Numbered from the stretch's first letter, positions 31,920 through 40,946 are shown. The stretch: 64,000 nucleotides of DNA from Pseudoalteromonas piratica (GCF_000788395.1 NZ_CP009888.1:1508001-1572000), one strand, 5' to 3'. Program-made: numbers and translations. The notes: generated from the letters alone by a model not told the origin.

Positions 31920-32723
31920 ATGTCTGATATTTCGATTGTTTTTTTTAGCTGTTTAGCACTCGGTTGTCTAGTTGGCTTTTTAGCTGGATTACTCGGCATT
32001 GGAGGCGGGTTAATAATTGTACCAGTGCTCAGTTACTTATTATTAGCACTTGATTTAGTGCCAAATGAACAAGCTATGCTAGTGGCAATTGCAACCTCCT
32101 TAGCGTCCATTATCTTTACTTCTTCTAGCTCTGCTTTTGCCCATCATCGCAATCAAAATATTCCTTGGCATATTGCGCCTTGGGTTTTAGTAGGCGTTTC
32201 TGTTGGCGCACTTTTAAGTGGTGTCATTGCGACCGGTATTAGCAATGATACCTTACAGTTAATTTTTGCGAGCTGTGTCATCTTTATTGCAATTCGCATG
32301 ATTTTGCCTCACCAACCAAAAGAACAATCAGCATTGCCCCATGGCAGTATTTTGACACTGGGCACCAGTGTAATTGGCGCCATTTCTGGTATGGTTGGGA
32401 TCGGTGGCGGCGCATTATTGGTGCCGTTTTTAACTTATTTTAAATTAGACATGCGCAAAGCAATTGGCTGCGCCGCGTTGAGTGGTATTTTAATCGCAAC
32501 GTTTGGGGTGGTAGGTTACATTAGTTTGGGCTTACAATACCACGATATTAATGAAGGGTTTATTGGCTATGTTTATTTGCCTGCATTGATTGGCATAGTG
32601 CTAACGTCAGCGCTTTTTGCTCAGTTAGGCGCAAAAGCTGTGCAATATTTACCTGTTAAAATAATAAAACGAATTTTTGCGGCACTATTAGTAATTGTTG
32701 CAATTAGAATGTTAAGTAGTTAA
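31920..32723 (+). CDS. TauE/SafE family permease (YfcA-like)
   Basis: A 267-residue protein with about eight hydrophobic helices arranged as two homologous halves; each half carries a glycine-rich GLLGIGGGL or GMVGIGGGALLVP motif, the TauE/SafE signature. Family members are thought to export sulfite, sulfoacetate or similar anions, but the substrate here is unknown. It lies between ptsP (14 bases) and lgt (18 bases), a placement shared by related marine gammaproteobacteria, and is probably part of the same transcript. Confidence 0.88.
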   Translation: MSDISIVFFSCLALGCLVGFLAGLLGIGGGLIIVPVLSYLLLALDLVPNEQAMLVAIATSLASIIFTSSSSAFAHHRNQNIPWHIAPWVLVGVSVGALLSGVIATGISNDTLQLIFASCVIFIAIRMILPHQPKEQSALPHGSILTLGTSVIGAISGMVGIGGGALLVPFLTYFKLDMRKAIGCAALSGILIATFGVVGYISLGLQYHDINEGFIGYVYLPALIGIVLTSALFAQLGAKAVQYLPVKIIKRIFAALLVIVAIRMLSS

Positions 32724-32741
32724 AAGGAAAGGTGGAAATAA

Positions 32742-33533
32742 GTGGATTTTCCAAATATTGATCCAGTATTTATTGAGTTAGGACCAATAAAAGTACACTG
32801 GTACGGCATGATGTATTTGATTGCTTTTGTAACTGCATCGTATTTAGCATCGCGTGCTGCCAGTAAACCTAACAGTGGCTGGACAAAAGAGCAAACCAGT
32901 GACTTGTTATTTTATGGCATGTTAGGTGTGATTTTAGGCGGACGCTTTGGCTACGTCTTGTTTTACCAATTTAGCTACTTTTTAGAAAATCCATTGTATT
33001 TATTTAAAATTTGGGAAGGTGGCATGTCTTTCCATGGCGGTGTAATTGGTGTTGTCTCAGCAATCGCTTGGTTTGCCAAAAAACAAAATAAAACATTATT
33101 GGGTGTGGGAGATTTTGTCGCACCGCTGGTGCCTTTAGGATTGTTCTTTGGTCGTATAGGCAACTTTATAAATGGCGAACTCTGGGGTAGGGTGTCTGAT
33201 GTGCCATGGGCTATGGTATTTCCAACAGGGGGCCCTGTGGCGCGTCACCCATCGCAACTTTATGAAGCAATTTTAGAAGGGCTTGTACTCTTTGCGATAA
33301 TTCAGTTTGTAAATAGAAAACCGCGCCCAGAAGGGGTTATTGGTGGCTTATTCTTATTTGGTTATGGTTTCTTCAGATTTATCGTTGAATACTTCCGTGA
33401 GCCAGATGCGCATATTGGTCTGTATGGCGGTATCATCTCGCAGGGACAAATTCTATCACTTCCAATGATTTTAGCCGGCCTTGGTTTAATGTTATGGGCT
33501 TCAAAGCGCCAACAAAAAGAGTGTAATGCATGA
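32742..33533 (+). CDS. lgt: prolipoprotein diacylglyceryl transferase
   Basis: Lgt transfers diacylglycerol from phosphatidylglycerol to the lipobox cysteine of prelipoproteins, the first step of lipoprotein maturation in the inner membrane. The 263-residue multi-helix protein has [30 protein letters not shown] with the essential His, the Lgt signature [14 protein letters not shown] and RHPSQLYEA. Start is GTG with AAAGG upstream. Its last four bases overlap thyA (ATGA), as in E. coli. Confidence 0.98.
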   Translation: MDFPNIDPVFIELGPIKVHWYGMMYLIAFVTASYLASRAASKPNSGWTKEQTSDLLFYGMLGVILGGRFGYVLFYQFSYFLENPLYLFKIWEGGMSFHGGVIGVVSAIAWFAKKQNKTLLGVGDFVAPLVPLGLFFGRIGNFINGELWGRVSDVPWAMVFPTGGPVARHPSQLYEAILEGLVLFAIIQFVNRKPRPEGVIGGLFLFGYGFFRFIVEYFREPDAHIGLYGGIISQGQILSLPMILAGLGLMLWASKRQQKECNA

Positions 33534-34381
33534 AACAGTATTTAGAGTTATGTCAACGCATTGTTGATGAAGGTCACTGGGTTGAAAATAAGCGCACAGG
33601 AATTCGCTGCTTAACTGTTGTGAATGCTGATTTAGAATATGATGTGGCAAATAATAAGTTTCCATTAATTACCACCCGTAAAAGTTTTTACAAAGCTGCT
33701 ATTGCAGAGTTACTGGGTTACTTACGTGGTTATGATAATGCTGCGCAATTTAGAGCGATTGGTTGTAATACCTGGAATGCCAATGCTAATGAAAATACGG
33801 CTTGGTTAAATAATCCTCATCGTAAAGGTGAGGATGATATGGGGCGTGTTTATGGGGTACAAGGGCGCTCATGGCAAAAGCCAGATGGTACGACGCTTGA
33901 TCAACTTAAAAAGATTGTTGAAAACCTCAAACAAGGCATCGATGATCGCGCCGAAATCCTCACTTTTTATAACCCTGGCGAGTTTGAAATGGGGTGTTTA
34001 CGTCCGTGTATGCATACGCATACCTTTTCACTTTTGGGCGATACGCTTTATTTAACATCTTACCAGCGTAGCTGCGATGTGCCGCTTGGCCTTAACTTTA
34101 ACCAAATTCAGTGTTTTGTATTGCTTGCATTAATGGCGCAAATTTGCGGCCTAAAACCGGGGAAGGCATATCATAAAATTGTGAACGCACACATTTATGA
34201 AAATCAACTCGAATTAATGCGCGATGTACAGTTAAAGCGTGAGCCTTTTGAGTCACCTAAACTTATCATTAACCCTGAGATTAAAACATTGGAAGATATT
34301 GAAACTTGGGTAACGACCGATGATTTTAAAGTGGAAGGTTATCAATATCATGAGGCAATAAAGTATCCATTTGCCGTGTAA
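33530..34381 (+). CDS. thyA: thymidylate synthase
   Basis: ThyA methylates dUMP to dTMP with methylene-tetrahydrofolate. The catalytic Cys lies in LRPCMHTH and the substrate-binding [15 protein letters not shown] block is intact. At 283 residues it is longer than the 264-residue E. coli enzyme and has a divergent active-site surround, with His-rich CMHTHTF in place of CHAFFQF; this resembles the longer ThyA branch seen in Vibrio and Alteromonadales. Translationally coupled to lgt by a 4-base overlap. Confidence 0.95.
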   Translation: MKQYLELCQRIVDEGHWVENKRTGIRCLTVVNADLEYDVANNKFPLITTRKSFYKAAIAELLGYLRGYDNAAQFRAIGCNTWNANANENTAWLNNPHRKGEDDMGRVYGVQGRSWQKPDGTTLDQLKKIVENLKQGIDDRAEILTFYNPGEFEMGCLRPCMHTHTFSLLGDTLYLTSYQRSCDVPLGLNFNQIQCFVLLALMAQICGLKPGKAYHKIVNAHIYENQLELMRDVQLKREPFESPKLIINPEIKTLEDIETWVTTDDFKVEGYQYHEAIKYPFAV

Positions 34382-34402
34382 TATAATAAGGAAAATTAAA
34401 CC

Positions 34403-35281
34403 ATGAAAGCTGTTATTCCTGTAGCTGGCTTAGGAACCCGTATGTTGCCAGCAACAAAAGCAATACCGAAAGAAATGCTGCCGATTGTTGATAGGCCATT
34501 GATTCAATATATTGTTGAAGAAGTTGCGGCTGCTGGTATTAAAGAAATTGTATTAGTTACCCATTCAAGTAAAAATTCAATAGAAAACCATTTTGATACC
34601 AGTTTTGAACTTGAAGCAACGTTAGAGCGTCGTGTAAAACGTCAACTACTTGAAGAAGTACAAGCAATCTGTCCGAAAGATGTCACCATTATTCATGTTC
34701 GTCAGGGTGAAGCTAAAGGGTTGGGTCATGCTGTTGAATGTGCAAGACCTATCGTGGGAGATGCGCCTTTTGCTGTAGTATTACCTGATGTAATTTTGGA
34801 CAATGCCAGCTGTAATCTAAGCAAAGATAATTTGGCGGATATGCTGTCGCGTTTTAATGAAACCGGAAATAGCCAAATTATGGTTGAAAAAGTGGCAGAT
34901 GAGGATGTCGATAAGTTCGGTATTGTGAATATCAATGGCAATGATCTTTTACCCGGCGGTAGTACAGCAATCAAAAATATTGTGGAAAAGCCAAACCGTG
35001 AAGATGCTCCTTCTAATTTAGCGGTTGTAGGGCGTTATGTACTGGATAAGTCAATTTGGCCTTTATTGAAACAAACACCGCTAGGTGCAGGCAATGAAAT
35101 TCAGCTGACTGATGCAATCGCTATGTTAATGAAAGAGCAACAAGTTGATGCCTATTATATGAAAGGCAAAAGCCATGATTGCGGCTCGAAATCAGGCTAT
35201 ATGAAAGCTAATATAGAATACGCGCTACGCAGAGATGATTTAAAGGGCGAACTAAAAGCCCATATCAAAACGCTGCTTTAG
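34403..35281 (+). CDS. galU: UTP-glucose-1-phosphate uridylyltransferase GalU
   Basis: GalU makes UDP-glucose, the precursor of LPS core, exopolysaccharide and galactose metabolism. The N-terminal nucleotidyltransferase motif [17 protein letters not shown] is complete, followed by [14 protein letters not shown], the metal-binding VVLPDVIL and the sugar-binding [15 protein letters not shown]. Length 292, slightly shorter than E. coli GalU. It ends at a strong terminator that separates it from the flagellar region. Confidence 0.97.
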   Translation: MKAVIPVAGLGTRMLPATKAIPKEMLPIVDRPLIQYIVEEVAAAGIKEIVLVTHSSKNSIENHFDTSFELEATLERRVKRQLLEEVQAICPKDVTIIHVRQGEAKGLGHAVECARPIVGDAPFAVVLPDVILDNASCNLSKDNLADMLSRFNETGNSQIMVEKVADEDVDKFGIVNINGNDLLPGGSTAIKNIVEKPNREDAPSNLAVVGRYVLDKSIWPLLKQTPLGAGNEIQLTDAIAMLMKEQQVDAYYMKGKSHDCGSKSGYMKANIEYALRRDDLKGELKAHIKTLL

Positions 35282-35302
35282 TTAACGTTATTGAATAAAA
35301 AG

Positions 35303-35332
35303 AAAATGCCACTTCAAAGTGGCATTTTTTTT
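35303..35332 (+). terminator. Rho-independent terminator after galU
   Basis: A 9-bp stem (AATGCCACT / AGTGGCATT, loop TCAA) is followed by eight T. It lies 23 bases after the galU stop codon. Confidence 0.92.
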
Positions 35333-35372
35333 GCTTGGTTTTTAGCATTAAAGCATATTTGAGGCGGATGAA

Positions 35373-35972
35373 ATGAAACAGCCAGTATTTATCGTTTTAT
35401 TAACAGTGTTGCTTGCTGGTTGCGCGGGAGAGCCCATGTATACCCAATCATCAGAGGCGAAGGTTTTCAATAAAACGACCGTATCAGAGCGAAATCTTCA
35501 TAGCTTTGCGAAACAACTCGCTGTCTCGATGTTTGACACAATGCCAAAGCTAAACGCTGATAATCGAATTGCTGTAGGATCTTTTTTACCGGAAGGTGAT
35601 TTAATCGATCAGCAAAATTATCAATTAGTCACACTCGGTAATCAAGTTCAATCAAGTTTGCAAACACTCTACACTCAAGTCGGTGCGAGTGTTATTGAAT
35701 TTAAAGCTTCAGAACACATTAATATTGCCGATAACCAAGATATTATGCTTTCTCGAAAGCAGAGTGATTTAGCAAATAAATTAGCCATCAATTATTTTTT
35801 AACAGGAACAATCAGTCAAGTTGAGAATGGATTTATTGTGAATGCACGGTTGATCGATTTAGCTGATAAACGTGTTGTTTCAGCTGCAACTGAGATATTT
35901 CCAGCGAACCTTAATTGGCAAAAAAATAAAGTATTACTCAGAAATGGAAAGCTTTATAGGAGCACCTATTAA
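35373..35972 (+). CDS. FlgO-family outer-membrane lipoprotein, copy 1 of 3
   Basis: A lipoprotein signal peptide with lipobox LLAGC (Cys 17) precedes a FlgO domain: LHSFAKQLAVSMFD, AVGSFLPEGD, GNQVQSSLQTLYTQ and FLTGTISQVENGFIVNARLID. In Vibrio, FlgO is an outer-membrane lipoprotein that with FlgP and FlgT forms ring structures around the polar flagellar motor. This is the first of three tandem paralogues ahead of flgT, flgP, flgN, flgM and flgA. Of the three it is the most divergent. Its stop overlaps the next start (TAATG). Confidence 0.8.
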   Translation: MKQPVFIVLLTVLLAGCAGEPMYTQSSEAKVFNKTTVSERNLHSFAKQLAVSMFDTMPKLNADNRIAVGSFLPEGDLIDQQNYQLVTLGNQVQSSLQTLYTQVGASVIEFKASEHINIADNQDIMLSRKQSDLANKLAINYFLTGTISQVENGFIVNARLIDLADKRVVSAATEIFPANLNWQKNKVLLRNGKLYRSTY

Positions 35973-36628
35973 TGAAAGTTTCATTTTTAAAAACAGTTAG
36001 CCTCGTATCAATGGCTTCTTTAGTTGTTGGTTGTTCAATTTTTGACGCTCCTAAGGAAACCGTTGCAGCGACGGACAAAACGGCAATGCAAATTGATAGC
36101 CGATTTCAAGCTTATAGTGCTGAATCCTTCATGGCTAATAAAGGCTCGGTGAAAGAAATAAAAAATATTAATCACTATGTTCGTGGTTTGATGCATCAAC
36201 TGGCAGATAATATTAAATACGTTAACCAAAAGACACCTATAGCAGTAATGAGCTTCGTTTTATTGGATAGCGACCTGCAAAAAACAACGTTAGTGGGGAA
36301 TCAAATAGCAGAGAGTTTTGTGCACGAAATTCATAAATTTGGATTGCCAGTCTTAGATTATAAAACCACAGATTTTTTCAGAATAAGCGAAGAGGGTGAT
36401 TTTATTTTTAGCCGAGATTATATGGAACTTAGAGCAGATCTCCCAATTGATTACGTTTTATCGGGTACCTTAACAAAGCATCAAAAAGGGTATCTGGTTA
36501 ACGCCAGAATAATTGGTATAAAGTCAAAGGCTGTAGTTGCTTCAGCTCAAGGGCTTGTTCCTGATTACGCAATTAAGTCATTGCAGAATACAAAAAGTAA
36601 TGATGGTATCCCGCTTCGAAAAGGGTAA
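35972..36628 (+). CDS. FlgO-family outer-membrane lipoprotein, copy 2 of 3
   Basis: The 218-residue product has a lipobox SLVVGC, then a longer linker than its neighbours and a FlgO domain with YVRGLMHQLADN, AVMSFVLLDSDL, GNQIAESFVHEIHKFGLPVLDY and VLSGTLTKHQKGYLVNARIIG. The shared GNQ...E and SGTL blocks show it is a paralogue of the genes on both sides. Translation is coupled to copy 1 by a one-base overlap. Confidence 0.82.
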   Translation: MKVSFLKTVSLVSMASLVVGCSIFDAPKETVAATDKTAMQIDSRFQAYSAESFMANKGSVKEIKNINHYVRGLMHQLADNIKYVNQKTPIAVMSFVLLDSDLQKTTLVGNQIAESFVHEIHKFGLPVLDYKTTDFFRISEEGDFIFSRDYMELRADLPIDYVLSGTLTKHQKGYLVNARIIGIKSKAVVASAQGLVPDYAIKSLQNTKSNDGIPLRKG

Positions 36629-36638
36629 TGAGGCCGCT

Positions 36639-37205
36639 ATGAAATATTTGTGCATTTTGACTGCAGCTTTTCTTTCCGGCTGCATCAGTAATACTCAACA
36701 AACTCCCCCTGTAGAAGCACCTGTGGTGAGCGAAGTCGAAATTTATCACCCTTCTTATCGTATTTATCCAATTAATGATTATTTATTAGATGAATATGTT
36801 GAACAGTTGGCTATGAAGCTAATAGAGAATCTAAATGCTGAGCCAGATGCAGTTAGGTTAGCGGTGTCTTCATTTGTTGACTTAGACGGTTCATTGCAAA
36901 CCGCAAGTCGACTTGGTAATCAGTTAGCAGAATCGATGCTTACGGAAATACAAGCGTTTGGTCTGAATGTTGTTGATCATAAAGTTATGCCCATGATGCG
37001 CATTGATAGTGGCGGAGATTACAGTTATTCAAGGGATGTTTTACAATTAAATACCAAAGGGCATATTAATGCTGTTTTAAGTGGGACATTATTGTATAAA
37101 GAAAATGGCGTTGTTATAAACTCGAGGATTACTAGTTTAGAAAACCAGAGTATCCTAGCGAGCGCAAAATACGTTATTCCATACAGTGTTGCATTTGATA
37201 ACTAA
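36639..37205 (+). CDS. FlgO-family outer-membrane lipoprotein, copy 3 of 3
   Basis: I start this gene at the ATG at 36639, which gives a clean lipoprotein signal (MKYLCILTAAFLSGC) and follows an ATGAGG ribosome-binding site; the open frame extends about 100 bases further into copy 2 but that part is not signal-like. The FlgO domain shows AVSSFVDLDGSLQTA, GNQLAESMLTEIQAFGLNVVDH and VLSGTLLYKENGVVINSRITS. It is closer to copy 2 than to copy 1. A role in the outer-membrane flagellar ring is inferred from family and neighbours. Confidence 0.82.
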   Translation: MKYLCILTAAFLSGCISNTQQTPPVEAPVVSEVEIYHPSYRIYPINDYLLDEYVEQLAMKLIENLNAEPDAVRLAVSSFVDLDGSLQTASRLGNQLAESMLTEIQAFGLNVVDHKVMPMMRIDSGGDYSYSRDVLQLNTKGHINAVLSGTLLYKENGVVINSRITSLENQSILASAKYVIPYSVAFDN

Positions 37206-37285
37206 ATAATAAAAAGAACTTGTTTGAGCTAATTCAGAACTTAAACGTAACTTTCATTCCGGGCGTCCAATTTTTAATCTTTAAA

Positions 37286-37362
37286 GTTCCCGTAGCTCAG
37301 TTGGATAGAGCATTCGCCTCCTAAGCGAAGGGTCGCAGGTTCAACTCCTGCCGGGAACGCCA
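37286..37362 (+). tRNA. tRNA-Arg (anticodon CCT)
   Basis: A complete 77-base cloverleaf: acceptor GTTCCCG / CGGGAAC, D arm GCTC...GAGC, anticodon arm TTCGC-CTCCTAA-GCGAA with anticodon CCT (reads AGG), T arm GCAGG-TTCAACT-CCTGC, discriminator G and an encoded CCA. It sits alone within the flagellar locus. The 255 bases downstream, up to the convergent flgT end, show no gene and no clear terminator. Confidence 0.96.
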
Positions 37363-37617
37363 AGACTCAACTCTAAAAAACCTTAAACGCTATGGTTTAC
37401 TTTCATCATTTTACTTTTATTGGTAGTTACTACTGGATATTAGTGTGCAAAAAAGTAGGTAATTACTTTAAAGCCGGGTAGGTTGATCAAATGTTCAATT
37501 ACTATTTAATGGCTCTTAAAGTGAGTGCATTTAAACTCAGTTTGATACCGTTAATATAACTGTTTACGTTGTTGGTAGTTTTGCATCCACTGAGTAAGAT
37601 GATTCTTCATACACGCG

Positions 37618-38763
37618 TTAAAAACTAGCGAGTGTAACCAAATCACCCAATTGCACATTTGCTAGTAATTTATCACCAATGACTTTGGCAATCGCAGTAT
37701 TTTGATTAACTTGTGTAACTCGAAGCTGATAATCAGTATTTATGATCAATTGCTTCTGATTAAACCCTTTGCGCAATGCGACATGTAACTTTTGACCTTT
37801 AACCAAGTTGTTTTCAGAGCCAAGACTAATGATGATTGTGTCATGGTCGATGCTTAAAATTCGTGCTTGTGCGGGGGTACACGCTAAATCACTTGCTAAA
37901 TCTTGTCCTAACTTTAAGTTGATGTCTGTAATAGCTTGGCCATAAGGCATGGTCCAAAATCTTTCGCTATTCACATCGATTCGAGCTGACTTTTTTGTTT
38001 GCCACGTTGCAAAAGTGTCATAGTGCTTTTGCGTTATTAACTCGCCAGTCAGTCCGTTATACAAGGCTGTGTTTAAGGTAAAGAAGCGCTCAAATGCTTT
38101 ATTTTGCCAAAAAGATAACGATGAGTTTTGTTGCTCACCTAATGAAACATCATCAATCTGAGACACCCACACAAATTGACTGTTATTTTGGTCGGCAATT
38201 TGTTGAATTAATTTACTGGTATTCGCATCATGGTGTGCGGTGAATAATGACTTTGTATTTAGCTTGCGATTAATATCAGATTTTGTATTAAATAAATGAT
38301 TGAATTGAGATAAATGGGTTATCAATTTGTCACTGTAAGCTTTTGGAAGTTCAAATATTTGTCCATAAGTTGCTTGTTCTGGAAACTTAAAACCAGCGCG
38401 TGTAATAGCAATATTTTTCTTTAATGATGAGTTTTGACAAGTTTCACTGTCATCAAGAATATCAATTCTCACTGAAATAGATAATGTGTCAGAAGATTGC
38501 AGTTCATCAATTACTTCAATTTGATTAATCGCGCCATGTGAGTAAATTTGTGTTGTTGGTGCTTGCCAAATACCGTTTACCACTTGTTGTAAACTTGAAA
38601 CTTGCGCACCAGAGAAGAGTAATGCTTGTTGGATTGCATCTTCAGTGGCCATTAATCTTGCTTGTTCAATGTTGCCGTTTCTTATTTTGGCTTCACCAGT
38701 TGATTCGTACCAAACTGCTTGACTTGAAAAGCTTGCAAACATCATCAGTGCGATTAAGCGCAT
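37618..38763 (-). CDS. flgT: flagellar H-ring/T-ring assembly protein FlgT
   Basis: FlgT is a periplasmic protein that builds the H ring around the LP ring and anchors the MotX/MotY T ring in the sodium-driven polar flagella of Vibrio and relatives. The 381-residue product has a signal peptide (MRLIALMMFASFSSQAVW), the N-terminal domain motif STGEAKIRNGNIEQARLMATEDAIQ (here given in parts: RNGNIEQAR and MATEDAIQQALL), two paired Cys in the middle, and a C-terminal domain with VKGQKLHV. It is divergent from flgP, as in Vibrio. Confidence 0.92.
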   Translation of the reverse strand: MRLIALMMFASFSSQAVWYESTGEAKIRNGNIEQARLMATEDAIQQALLFSGAQVSSLQQVVNGIWQAPTTQIYSHGAINQIEVIDELQSSDTLSISVRIDILDDSETCQNSSLKKNIAITRAGFKFPEQATYGQIFELPKAYSDKLITHLSQFNHLFNTKSDINRKLNTKSLFTAHHDANTSKLIQQIADQNNSQFVWVSQIDDVSLGEQQNSSLSFWQNKAFERFFTLNTALYNGLTGELITQKHYDTFATWQTKKSARIDVNSERFWTMPYGQAITDINLKLGQDLASDLACTPAQARILSIDHDTIIISLGSENNLVKGQKLHVALRKGFNQKQLIINTDYQLRVTQVNQNTAIAKVIGDKLLANVQLGDLVTLASF

Positions 38764-38823
38764 GGTTTTACTCTCTCATTTTAATGATACCTTGTTTATT
38801 CAATTTCTATACCAAGCTTAGAC

Positions 38824-38838
38824 TGGCTCAAAAATTGC
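38824..38838 (+). promoter_or_regulatory. sigma-54 promoter for flgP
   Basis: TGGCTC-AAAAA-TTGC has the -24 GG and -12 GC dinucleotides separated by exactly 10 bases, as sigma-54 requires. The predicted start is near 38850, 26 bases before the flgP start codon. Confidence 0.75.
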
Positions 38839-38875
38839 TTTTAATAACATAGATTATTTTTCTATGGTGAGTGAT

Positions 38876-39340
38876 ATGTCACATTCTTTTTTTCAAACAA
38901 CCGTTATTGCAGGGTGTATATTATTGGGTGGTTGTAGCCAAATGTTTGATAAACATGTTGAGTATGAGTATCAAACGCCAGAAAATTTCCCGGTATTATA
39001 TGCAGTTGGCTATGCTCCAATTAGTTTGCAGCCCGGCAGTACCGAACAGCAGAAGGCGATTATGGCGATGAAAGCATCTAAGTTAGAGGCATATCGCGAA
39101 CTGGCTGAACAAGTGTATGGACAAAAAGTTGACGCGCAAACAAGTGTACAAGGCATGGTTGCAAACAACGACTCGTTAAAGGTACGAGTTCAAGGGGTTG
39201 TAAGAGGGGCTAAGGTTGTTAAAAGTTATGCGGTTGGTGATACTTATGCTACAGAAGTTGAGCTGGATATGAAGCTGGTGCACGATCTGTATGTAGGTCA
39301 AACTAGACCGAGAAGCGTAAAAAAAGTGACTTACTTTTAG
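38876..39340 (+). CDS. flgP: flagellar outer-membrane lipoprotein FlgP
   Basis: FlgP is an outer-membrane lipoprotein needed for polar flagellar motility; it forms a disc or ring outside the motor. The product has lipobox LLGGC and a C-terminal LPP20-like domain with AVGYAPISLQPG, AMKASKLEAYRELAEQVYG and VRGAKVVKSYAVGD. I prefer the ATG at 38876, which has GGTGAG 5 bases upstream; an ATG at 38864 adds four residues. It has its own sigma-54 promoter. Confidence 0.92.
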   Translation: MSHSFFQTTVIAGCILLGGCSQMFDKHVEYEYQTPENFPVLYAVGYAPISLQPGSTEQQKAIMAMKASKLEAYRELAEQVYGQKVDAQTSVQGMVANNDSLKVRVQGVVRGAKVVKSYAVGDTYATEVELDMKLVHDLYVGQTRPRSVKKVTYF

Positions 39341-39358
39341 CATGAGTCACTTTTTCAA
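39318..39358. terminator. bidirectional terminator between flgP and flgN
   Basis: An 11-bp perfect stem (AAAAAGTGACT / AGTCACTTTTT) flanked by A and T lies over the flgP stop codon and just after the convergent flgN. Confidence 0.88.
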
Positions 39359-39363
39359 AACTA

Positions 39364-39777
39364 TTACGCCTTCAACCCTCTGGCGATCGGGTTAGGTAGA
39401 GAGATTGATTTACCCGTTTTATCGTATCCAGATTGATTCTTGCCAAATAAAATGTCTTTTAATTTTTGTGACGCTAGTTGACTTTGGTTTGCTGCCACCT
39501 GGTTTACATCGTTTTGCTTTTTACAATCAGCAAGTAGCTGATTAATTTGACTGATTTCATCTTTAAAAGATGAGATATCAGTGTCTCCTTGGTCAAAAAG
39601 CTTAGCGATATGTTGATCGCGCTGTTGAATTGAACGAAGTGATTCAACTTTGCTTTCTACAACAGATATTAGATTTTCATGATCGCGTGAGACAATAGCA
39701 TCTAGCTCTTTTTCTAAAAGCTGAGACATGTTATTTAGCTCATCGAGTTGTTGCGATAATATCTGTTCTAAGCTCAT
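39364..39777 (-). CDS. flgN: flagellar export chaperone FlgN for FlgK/FlgL
   Basis: FlgN is a helical cytoplasmic chaperone that holds the hook-filament junction proteins FlgK and FlgL for export. The 137-residue protein is all-helical with charged heptads (LDELNNMSQLLEKELDAI, then VESKVESLRSIQQRD), the typical FlgN N-terminal pattern. It starts 3 bases after flgM, the usual flgM-flgN pair, and both are probably made from the sigma-28 promoter ahead of flgM. Both substrates, FlgK and FlgL, are encoded in this window. Confidence 0.9.
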   Translation of the reverse strand: MSLEQILSQQLDELNNMSQLLEKELDAIVSRDHENLISVVESKVESLRSIQQRDQHIAKLFDQGDTDISSFKDEISQINQLLADCKKQNDVNQVAANQSQLASQKLKDILFGKNQSGYDKTGKSISLPNPIARGLKA

Positions 39778-39780
39778 TGT

Positions 39781-40098
39781 TTATCGACCAAAAAGTTTAA
39801 ATTCTAATTTGTTGATGTTTTCAGCAAGCTTTTCAGCATCAATTTTGTATTCACCATTTGCAATGGCTTTTTTAAGCTCATTCACTTTCTTGTGGTCAAT
39901 ACCAGAAGATTGCTCAGCTTTTTCATTTAGCTTTTTAAGCTGTTGAGCCTGAGGTGTAATGCTTACAGAATCACTTGTTGCTTTAGCTGTCGCAGTATTT
40001 ACTTGCACTTGTTTTGCTGAGTCAGTTGCTTGCTGTTTGGTATTCTCAAGCCTGACATTAGCCTGGCTGTTTGAACCCTGATTTATTTGATTAACCAT
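39781..40098 (-). CDS. flgM: anti-sigma-28 factor FlgM
   Basis: FlgM binds and inactivates sigma-28 (FliA) until the hook is complete, when it is exported. The 105-residue protein has the disordered, Gln/Ala/Thr-rich N-terminus and the sigma-binding C-terminal half with VSITPQAQQLKKL and VNELKKAIANGEYKIDAEKLAENI, the FlgM signature. A consensus sigma-28 promoter lies just upstream, indicating autoregulation. Confidence 0.95.
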   Translation of the reverse strand: MVNQINQGSNSQANVRLENTKQQATDSAKQVQVNTATAKATSDSVSITPQAQQLKKLNEKAEQSSGIDHKKVNELKKAIANGEYKIDAEKLAENINKLEFKLFGR

Positions 40099-40131
40099 GA
40101 CAATTCTCTCTACTAAGATTTCTCATCCTAG

Positions 40132-40158
40132 TTATCGGCATTTAAGGTACAACCTTTA
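40132..40158 (-). promoter_or_regulatory. consensus sigma-28 promoter for flgM-flgN
   Basis: Read on the minus strand: TAAA at 40158-40155, 15 bases, then a perfect GCCGATAA at 40139-40132. This matches the sigma-28 consensus. It ends 33 bases before the flgM start codon. Confidence 0.88.
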
Positions 40159-40229
40159 GTAAAAAAGTAGATAATTTTTAAAAATTTCTAACTTGTTATT
40201 TAACCTGAATTTCATCTTTTAGTACAGCG

Positions 40230-40946
40230 TTAAATGTTTACTTCAACTTGAAGTGCATTGGTTACTTGGGCCTGAATCTTTTTTCCAGATTTAACATTTC
40301 GGATGGCAATATTGTCACCAACTCTGCCATCTTCGAGTGCCTCTCCTTGTGTTTTTATTGTCATGCCCTTAAAACTTGCAAGAATCGTCACTTTATCACC
40401 TTTGCACACGTTACAAATGTAATTGTAGTTGATAGATTGACCCGCGCGAACATTACGCTTTGAGCGGCCACCAATCAAAAACTCTTTGGATTTAAATTGA
40501 TTTGAGCGAGTAAGGTGTTTGGCAACCTTTTTAGTTGTTAAATGTTTGGCTGTAATTTTTTGACCTTTGCTAATTCCTTTAGCTGCAGTAATTACTTCAA
40601 TTAACTCTTGTTGGCGTGTATGCACGAAAACTTGCCAACTATTTTGATCTAAACACTTAATTTTTATAGTAGATTGCCGATTATTATTAAGTGGATTTGC
40701 AGCGCTAAGTTGTAATGGCGTTTTGCAAGAACGTGATTTAATGCGTGAATCTAGCGGTAAGGCTGTGATTGAAAGCTCTGAATTAGTTTGTTGAGCATTC
40801 ATTTTGTCTCTTTGTTGAGAGACAAAGTCAATCGCAAGTTGCTGCAACTCTAATTTATTATACTCTTTAGCTTTGAGTGAAGTCATAGCAAGAGATGTAA
40901 TTTGTATTAAAATGAATAAATACAGGTTTTTTTTAAACAAACTCAT
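40230..40946 (-). CDS. flgA: flagellar P-ring chaperone FlgA
   Basis: FlgA is a periplasmic chaperone for assembly of the FlgI P ring. The 238-residue product has a signal peptide (about residues 1-27), a Cys pair in the first half and the C-terminal SAF domain with ISKGQKITAKHLTTKK, RNVRAGQSINYNYI and EGRVGD-like EDGRVGDNIAIRNVKSGK, the FlgA hallmark. It is transcribed away from cheV, followed after 131 bases by flgM and flgN on the same strand. Confidence 0.95.
   Translation of the reverse strand: MSLFKKNLYLFILIQITSLAMTSLKAKEYNKLELQQLAIDFVSQQRDKMNAQQTNSELSITALPLDSRIKSRSCKTPLQLSAANPLNNNRQSTIKIKCLDQNSWQVFVHTRQQELIEVITAAKGISKGQKITAKHLTTKKVAKHLTRSNQFKSKEFLIGGRSKRNVRAGQSINYNYICNVCKGDKVTILASFKGMTIKTQGEALEDGRVGDNIAIRNVKSGKKIQAQVTNALQVEVNI

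Noticed and set aside
37551..37610. 19-residue ORF (MKNHLTQWMQNYQQRKQLY) on the minus strand after flgT
   Set aside because: Looks protein-like but is too short, has no clear ribosome-binding site and may be chance; conservation in relatives would be needed.
38538..38852. 104-residue plus-strand ORF across the flgT 5' end
   Set aside because: Overlaps the flgT signal-peptide region and the flgP promoter; no ribosome-binding site or conserved pattern.
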